Assembly: GCF_002257565.1 (NCBI RefSeq) | Contig: NZ_CP022736.1 | Span: 1,364,001 to 1,428,000, forward strand | Reading direction: 5' to 3' | Source of the DNA: Herbaspirillum sp. meg3 | GTDB taxonomy: Bacteria > Pseudomonadota > Gammaproteobacteria > Burkholderiales > Burkholderiaceae_D | Length of the DNA: 64,000 nt | In this document: positions 60,590 through 64,000 of the stretch, piece after piece | Layout: each line of letters starts with the position of its first letter | Numbering within the stretch: the first letter of the stretch is position 1 | Notes under the pieces: model-generated | The model's input: the letters and a program-made list of their open reading frames with translations, nothing else | What the model was told of the DNA's origin: nothing | Database searches by the model: none | Position numbers and translations under genes: made by a program

Positions 60590-61345
60590 CTATCTCTGCT
60601 TATCCGTGGATGGCAGCTCAAATACGTAGCCCACGCCGTAGATAGCCTGAATTGCATTATGGCCGGGGAAGAATGGTTCGAGTTTGCGGCGCAGATTCTT
60701 GATGTGGGTATCGATGGCGCGGTCGGTGACGGAGCGGCATTCGTCATGGACATGGTTGAGCAACTGGTCGCGTGAAAAAACCTGACCCGGTGCCGCCACA
60801 AATGCTTTGAGCAGACGAAACTCCAGCGGCGTCAGGCTGACCGGCGCGCCGCTGATGCTGGCTTGATGGCGTGCGTCATCGATCTGCAGAGGAGATGACG
60901 AAGATGCGTCGTCGTTATTGCCTTCCATGGAGACTTCCTGTTCGCGGCGGCTGCGGCGCAGCATGGCTTTGACGCGCGCCACGATTTCACGCGGGCTGAA
61001 CGGCGTCTTGCTGATGTAATCGTCCGCGCCCAGTTCCAGACCGCGCAAACGATCCTCCTCTTCTGCACGTGCCGTGAGCATCAGAATCGGAACATCGCTG
61101 AACCGCCGCAACTCCTGGCAGATTTGCCAGCCGTCGCGGCCCGGCAGCATGATGTCGAGCAGCACTAGATCCGGCTTTTGCGCCTGTACCTGCGGCACGG
61201 CGTCCTCACCGTGCGCGACGTGCCGCGAAGTATAGCCGGCGGCGGCAAGATACTTTTGCAGCAGCTCCGCCAGTTTGGGTTCGTCCTCCACGATGAGGAT
61301 ATCGGCCGCCTTGGGGGCTTCGAACTGAAAGGCGGGCGTGCTCAT
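60590..61345 (-). CDS. BaeR-like response regulator
   Basis: OmpR-family regulator of 251 aa. The receiver has acidic residues at ED (20-21), phospho-acceptor Asp64 in LVLLDIMLPGRDG and Lys113, but the usual K-P pair is split by Thr114 (ISKTPFSPREI). The winged helix (about 155-245) has TDRAIDTHIKNLRRKLEP and YGVGYVFEL. Its order and the divergent efflux gene match BaeR, which activates RND efflux genes. It overlaps the kinase by four bases. Confidence 0.9.
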   Translation of the reverse strand: MSTPAFQFEAPKAADILIVEDEPKLAELLQKYLAAAGYTSRHVAHGEDAVPQVQAQKPDLVLLDIMLPGRDGWQICQELRRFSDVPILMLTARAEEEDRLRGLELGADDYISKTPFSPREIVARVKAMLRRSRREQEVSMEGNNDDASSSSPLQIDDARHQASISGAPVSLTPLEFRLLKAFVAAPGQVFSRDQLLNHVHDECRSVTDRAIDTHIKNLRRKLEPFFPGHNAIQAIYGVGYVFELPSTDKQR

Positions 61346-62871
61346 GCCGGGCTCCCTTCCGAGGTACCGCCTTCATGGACAGGTAGCCTGACCGTCACGC
61401 GCAAACCGCCCAGTGGCGATGCCTCGGCATGGATGCCGCCCTGATGCGCATCGACGATGCGGCGGCAAATCGCGAGGCCAAGACCGGCGCCGCCGCTGGC
61501 GCGATTGCGCGACGCTTCGACGCGGTAGAAACGTTCGAACAACCGCTCCAGCGCGACGGCATCAACACCCGGTGCGCTGTCGTCGAGCTGCACGATCCAG
61601 TATTGCTGATCGCGCCGGCAGCTGACTGCTAACTGACCAATGCCGTTGTTAGCGTCGCTGTCTGCGTTGCATTGTGCATCTGTATAGCGCAGGCTGTTTT
61701 CAAACAGGTTATTGAATAATTGTTGTAGGCGTCCTGCGTCCGCATGTACCGGCATGACATCAGGGAATGCATTCGCGTAGAGGTTCAGACCACGCTTGCG
61801 GAACATGTCGTCATAGCTTTGCATGGTTGTACGCAACAGTAGTGCAAGGTCGATGTCGGTCTTGCGATACGTGAGTGCGCCGGCGTCTGCCAGTGACAAG
61901 TCGTAGAGGTCGTTGACCAGTTTGTTCAGATGCGTCACCTCGCTCTTGAGCGACCGGATAGTGGATTCGTCCGGGTGCAGCAGGCCGTCTTGCACCGCTT
62001 CAAGCTGGCCGTTGAGGATGCCCAACGGGGTGCGCAGTTCATGCGAGACATCGGCCATGAACTCGCGGCGCAGTTTTTCGTTGCGCTCCAGCGTCATCGC
62101 CAACTGATTGAAATCGCCGGCGAGGCGGCTGACTTCGTCCTCGGTATCGACGGCGACGCGGATGGTGTAGTCGCCGCCGGCCAGTTTGTGCGTGGCCTGC
62201 GCTACTCGCACCAGCGGTTTGAGTAGTACGCCGGAGATGCGCATGACGATCAGGCCGACCAGCATCAGCGCGACCAGACCGATTAGCAGATGCGCCACAA
62301 GCTGGCTTTGCTGGAAGCGCAGGTCGGCCGCGCCGATGACATTCTGAAATGGCGTCTGGGCGACCCAGCCGACGATTTCGCTGTCGCGCATGACCGGGCG
62401 TATACGCGCATCGGGACCGATATAAGGATTACCAATTACCAGTTTGCGCTGAGCATCGAGCAAGGAAAACCGCATCGGCACGCCGGTCAGATCCGACTGC
62501 GACAGCATGTGTTTTGTGTCGGCATTCTTGGGCAGGGCGGCCGTGATGGTAATGGCATCGTCGTGATCGATGATGATGGGACGCAACAGGTCAAACCACG
62601 CGCGCGGATTATTGCTGATGAAATCCCAACTGCCGTTGGCGCGATAGGCTTCTTCGATACGCGGCATCAGGGCTTCCATGCGATCCTGGCTTTGTTCGTT
62701 CAGATAGCCGAGGAAGTCACGGTTGAAAATGTAGCGTGCAGTACCGCCCATGGCCAGAATGATCACCACGATCACCGCCAGCATGGCGTAGAACAACTTG
62801 AGGCGAATACTTGCCCGCGCGAAAAAGCGCTGATAGATGCCGGAGGCGGTAGAGGACATGAGCTTGAACAC
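61342..62871 (-). CDS. BaeS-like sensor histidine kinase
   Basis: Kinase of 509 aa. Helices at about 26-48 and 192-212 frame a periplasmic domain of about 145 residues. HAMP (about 213-265) is followed by the phospho-acceptor box ADVSHELRTPLGIL with His277 and a HATPase domain with NLFENSLRYTD. GAGLGLA appears in place of the more common GTGLGLA. BaeS-type kinases sense envelope damage by drugs or flavonoids. The ATG at 62871 or 62859 (M5) is possible. It precedes baeR-like on the same transcript. Confidence 0.9.
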   Translation of the reverse strand: MFKLMSSTASGIYQRFFARASIRLKLFYAMLAVIVVIILAMGGTARYIFNRDFLGYLNEQSQDRMEALMPRIEEAYRANGSWDFISNNPRAWFDLLRPIIIDHDDAITITAALPKNADTKHMLSQSDLTGVPMRFSLLDAQRKLVIGNPYIGPDARIRPVMRDSEIVGWVAQTPFQNVIGAADLRFQQSQLVAHLLIGLVALMLVGLIVMRISGVLLKPLVRVAQATHKLAGGDYTIRVAVDTEDEVSRLAGDFNQLAMTLERNEKLRREFMADVSHELRTPLGILNGQLEAVQDGLLHPDESTIRSLKSEVTHLNKLVNDLYDLSLADAGALTYRKTDIDLALLLRTTMQSYDDMFRKRGLNLYANAFPDVMPVHADAGRLQQLFNNLFENSLRYTDAQCNADSDANNGIGQLAVSCRRDQQYWIVQLDDSAPGVDAVALERLFERFYRVEASRNRASGGAGLGLAICRRIVDAHQGGIHAEASPLGGLRVTVRLPVHEGGTSEGSPA

Positions 62872-63075
62872 AATGAAAAGTGGGGTAGCGCACGCAAGTC
62901 GCTAGCCGGGACAAGCTGCTAGGGTAGCAAGTTCACGGCTGTCGGTGGCGATATTTTGCAATTCTCCATTTCCTCATATTTCCTCCACAATTGATTTTTA
63001 TGATGGCAAGTCCGATAGCTCATTGCGCCCGGACGATGCCTTCTTGATAAGGCGGAGACGGGCTGAAAGTCTCCG

Positions 63076-64000
63076 ATGCATCCAGAAAACAAACAAATCG
63101 CTTTATCTGTACCACGCTCTCTATTCTTGCGCCCGCTGCGCCTGGCAGTCTGTGGCACAGCAATCATGCTGGCGCTGGCCGCTTGCTCCAAGACGGCCGA
63201 CAAACCGATGGCCGGCACGCCAGAGGTTGGCTACATCGTGGTTCAACCGCAGCGTCAGGCCTTGTCCACCGAGTTGCCGGGCCGCACCACTGCTTATCTG
63301 ACTGCGGATATCCGTCCGCAGATCGGCGGCATCATCCAGAAACGCCTGTTCAAGGAAGGGTCGACTGTCAAACAAGGCCAGGCCTTGTATCAGATCGATC
63401 CGGCAAGTTATCAGGCCGCCTATGACAGCGCCAAGGCATCGCTGCTGAAAGCCGAAGCGACGCTCAACTCATCGAAGTTGAAAGCGCAACGCTATGCCGA
63501 GCTGGATAAAATCGACGCCGTCAGCAAGCAGGACAACGACGATGTGCAGAGCACGCTGCGCCAGAATCAGGCCGACGTCGAAGTGCAGCGCGCCGCAGTC
63601 AAGAGCGCCGCCATCAATCTTGATTACACGCGCATCATGTCGCCGATTTCCGGCCGCATCGAAAAATCGACCGTGACGCCCGGCGCGCTGGTAGTGGCGC
63701 AGCAGACCACAGCGCTGACGACAGTGCAGCAGCTTGATCCTATTTATGTCGACGTCACGCAATCCAGCGTTGACCTGCTGCGTCTGCGCAAGGAGCTTGC
63801 CAGCGGCAAGATCAGGAAGAACGGAGAAAACGCGGCGCCAGTGAAGATCGTGCTGGAAGACGGCTCTACCTACGCGCAACAGGGCAAGCTGGAGTTCAAC
63901 GGCGTCAGCGTCGATACCGGCACCGGCATGATTACCTTGCGTGCAGTCGTGCCCAATCCGGACGGCATTCTGTTGCCGGGTGCGTATGTGCGCGCCGTGC
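63076..64000 (+). CDS. RND efflux membrane-fusion lipoprotein (5' part)
   Basis: The gene runs off the right edge; 308 codons are visible. The N-terminus is a lipoprotein signal with lipobox LAAC (Cys about residue 37). The AcrA/MexA pattern is clear: GYIVVQPQRQALSTELPGRT, then ADIRPQIGGIIQKRLFKEGSTVKQGQALYQIDP (lipoyl half), a coiled-coil hairpin and VKSAAINLDYTRIMSPISGRIEK (second lipoyl half). It would connect an inner-membrane RND pump to an outer-membrane channel; the pump gene probably follows. Divergent from the BaeSR-like pair, which likely regulates it. Confidence 0.92.
   Translation, partial: MHPENKQIALSVPRSLFLRPLRLAVCGTAIMLALAACSKTADKPMAGTPEVGYIVVQPQRQALSTELPGRTTAYLTADIRPQIGGIIQKRLFKEGSTVKQGQALYQIDPASYQAAYDSAKASLLKAEATLNSSKLKAQRYAELDKIDAVSKQDNDDVQSTLRQNQADVEVQRAAVKSAAINLDYTRIMSPISGRIEKSTVTPGALVVAQQTTALTTVQQLDPIYVDVTQSSVDLLRLRKELASGKIRKNGENAAPVKIVLEDGSTYAQQGKLEFNGVSVDTGTGMITLRAVVPNPDGILLPGAYVRAV

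Noticed and set aside
1..64000. Search for tRNA, rRNA, CRISPR array, phage or transposase genes
   Set aside because: None seen by eye; no cloverleaf-like tRNA, regularly spaced repeats or transposase motifs in any frame.

Overview
The window looks like chromosomal DNA of a Betaproteobacterium, most likely Burkholderiales and probably Oxalobacteraceae (Herbaspirillum- or Collimonas-like). This is inferred from the pstC-pstA-pstB-phoU-phoB-phoR order, the GC-rich codon usage, and the dense mix of LysR, AraC, TetR and MarR regulators with two-component systems and chemoreceptors. No rRNA, tRNA, CRISPR array, prophage or insertion sequence was seen. Genes are closely packed on both strands, and many operons end in recognisable terminators.

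Layout. 1-5.1 kb: end of the high-affinity phosphate operon and its PhoB/PhoR system. 5.2-8.1 kb: AraC regulator plus glutathione S-transferase, and a hormone-sensitive-lipase-type hydrolase. 8.5-13 kb: a detoxification cluster (XRE/MmyB regulator, aldehyde dehydrogenase, exported alpha/beta hydrolase, DJ-1/PfpI protein, ABM monooxygenase) with a duplicated promoter/operator of about 90 bp. 13-14.9 kb: small genes (a 52-aa membrane protein, a DUF2846-like lipoprotein, a Sel1 protein) and several strong RNA-like hairpins. 14.9-19.3 kb: beta-hydroxyacid dehydrogenase, amino-acid-type binding protein, AraC regulator, Fsr-like efflux pump. 19.4-21.9 kb: CcdA, TlpA-like thioredoxin and a Tat-exported epoxide-hydrolase-like enzyme. 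21.9-24.5 kb: GFA zinc protein and an OmpR/EnvZ-type pair. 24.6-25.7 kb: divergent ohr/ohrR with palindromic operators. 26.3-31.5 kb: two paralogous chemoreceptors flanking a LysR/PACE-efflux pair. 31.6-34.9 kb: a hydrolase-SDR-transporter operon fitting the diketo-hydrolase route for 6-deoxysugars, behind a GntR/FadR-type operator. 35.2-37.1 kb: TetR repressor divergent from a TetX-like flavin monooxygenase. 37.4-44.6 kb: thioesterase, MaeB-type malic enzyme, LysR, an exported hydrolase next to a second OhrR-like regulator, and a TetR/membrane-protein pair. 44.8-47.4 kb: two PDZ-domain lipoproteins. 47.9-54.5 kb: an SDR, a Cache hybrid histidine kinase, a 24-aa membrane microprotein with a larger membrane protein, and a zinc-ribbon metallopeptidase. 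54.9-60.5 kb: a large catalase followed by four tightly linked genes (acyl-CoA dehydrogenase-like, PIG-L deacetylase, NodS-like methyltransferase, family 2 glycosyltransferase). 60.6-64 kb: BaeSR-like system divergent from the start of an RND efflux operon.

The recurring theme is stress sensing and detoxification (peroxides, aldehydes, drugs), with most enzymes beside their own regulator and a visible operator. The best candidate for an undescribed system is the 57.3-60.5 kb cluster. Its gene set (deacetylase, N-methyltransferase-like enzyme, glycosyltransferase, acyl-CoA enzyme) would suit a modified glycoconjugate or small metabolite, and it sits directly behind a catalase. All functions are read from motifs and context; no database search was possible.
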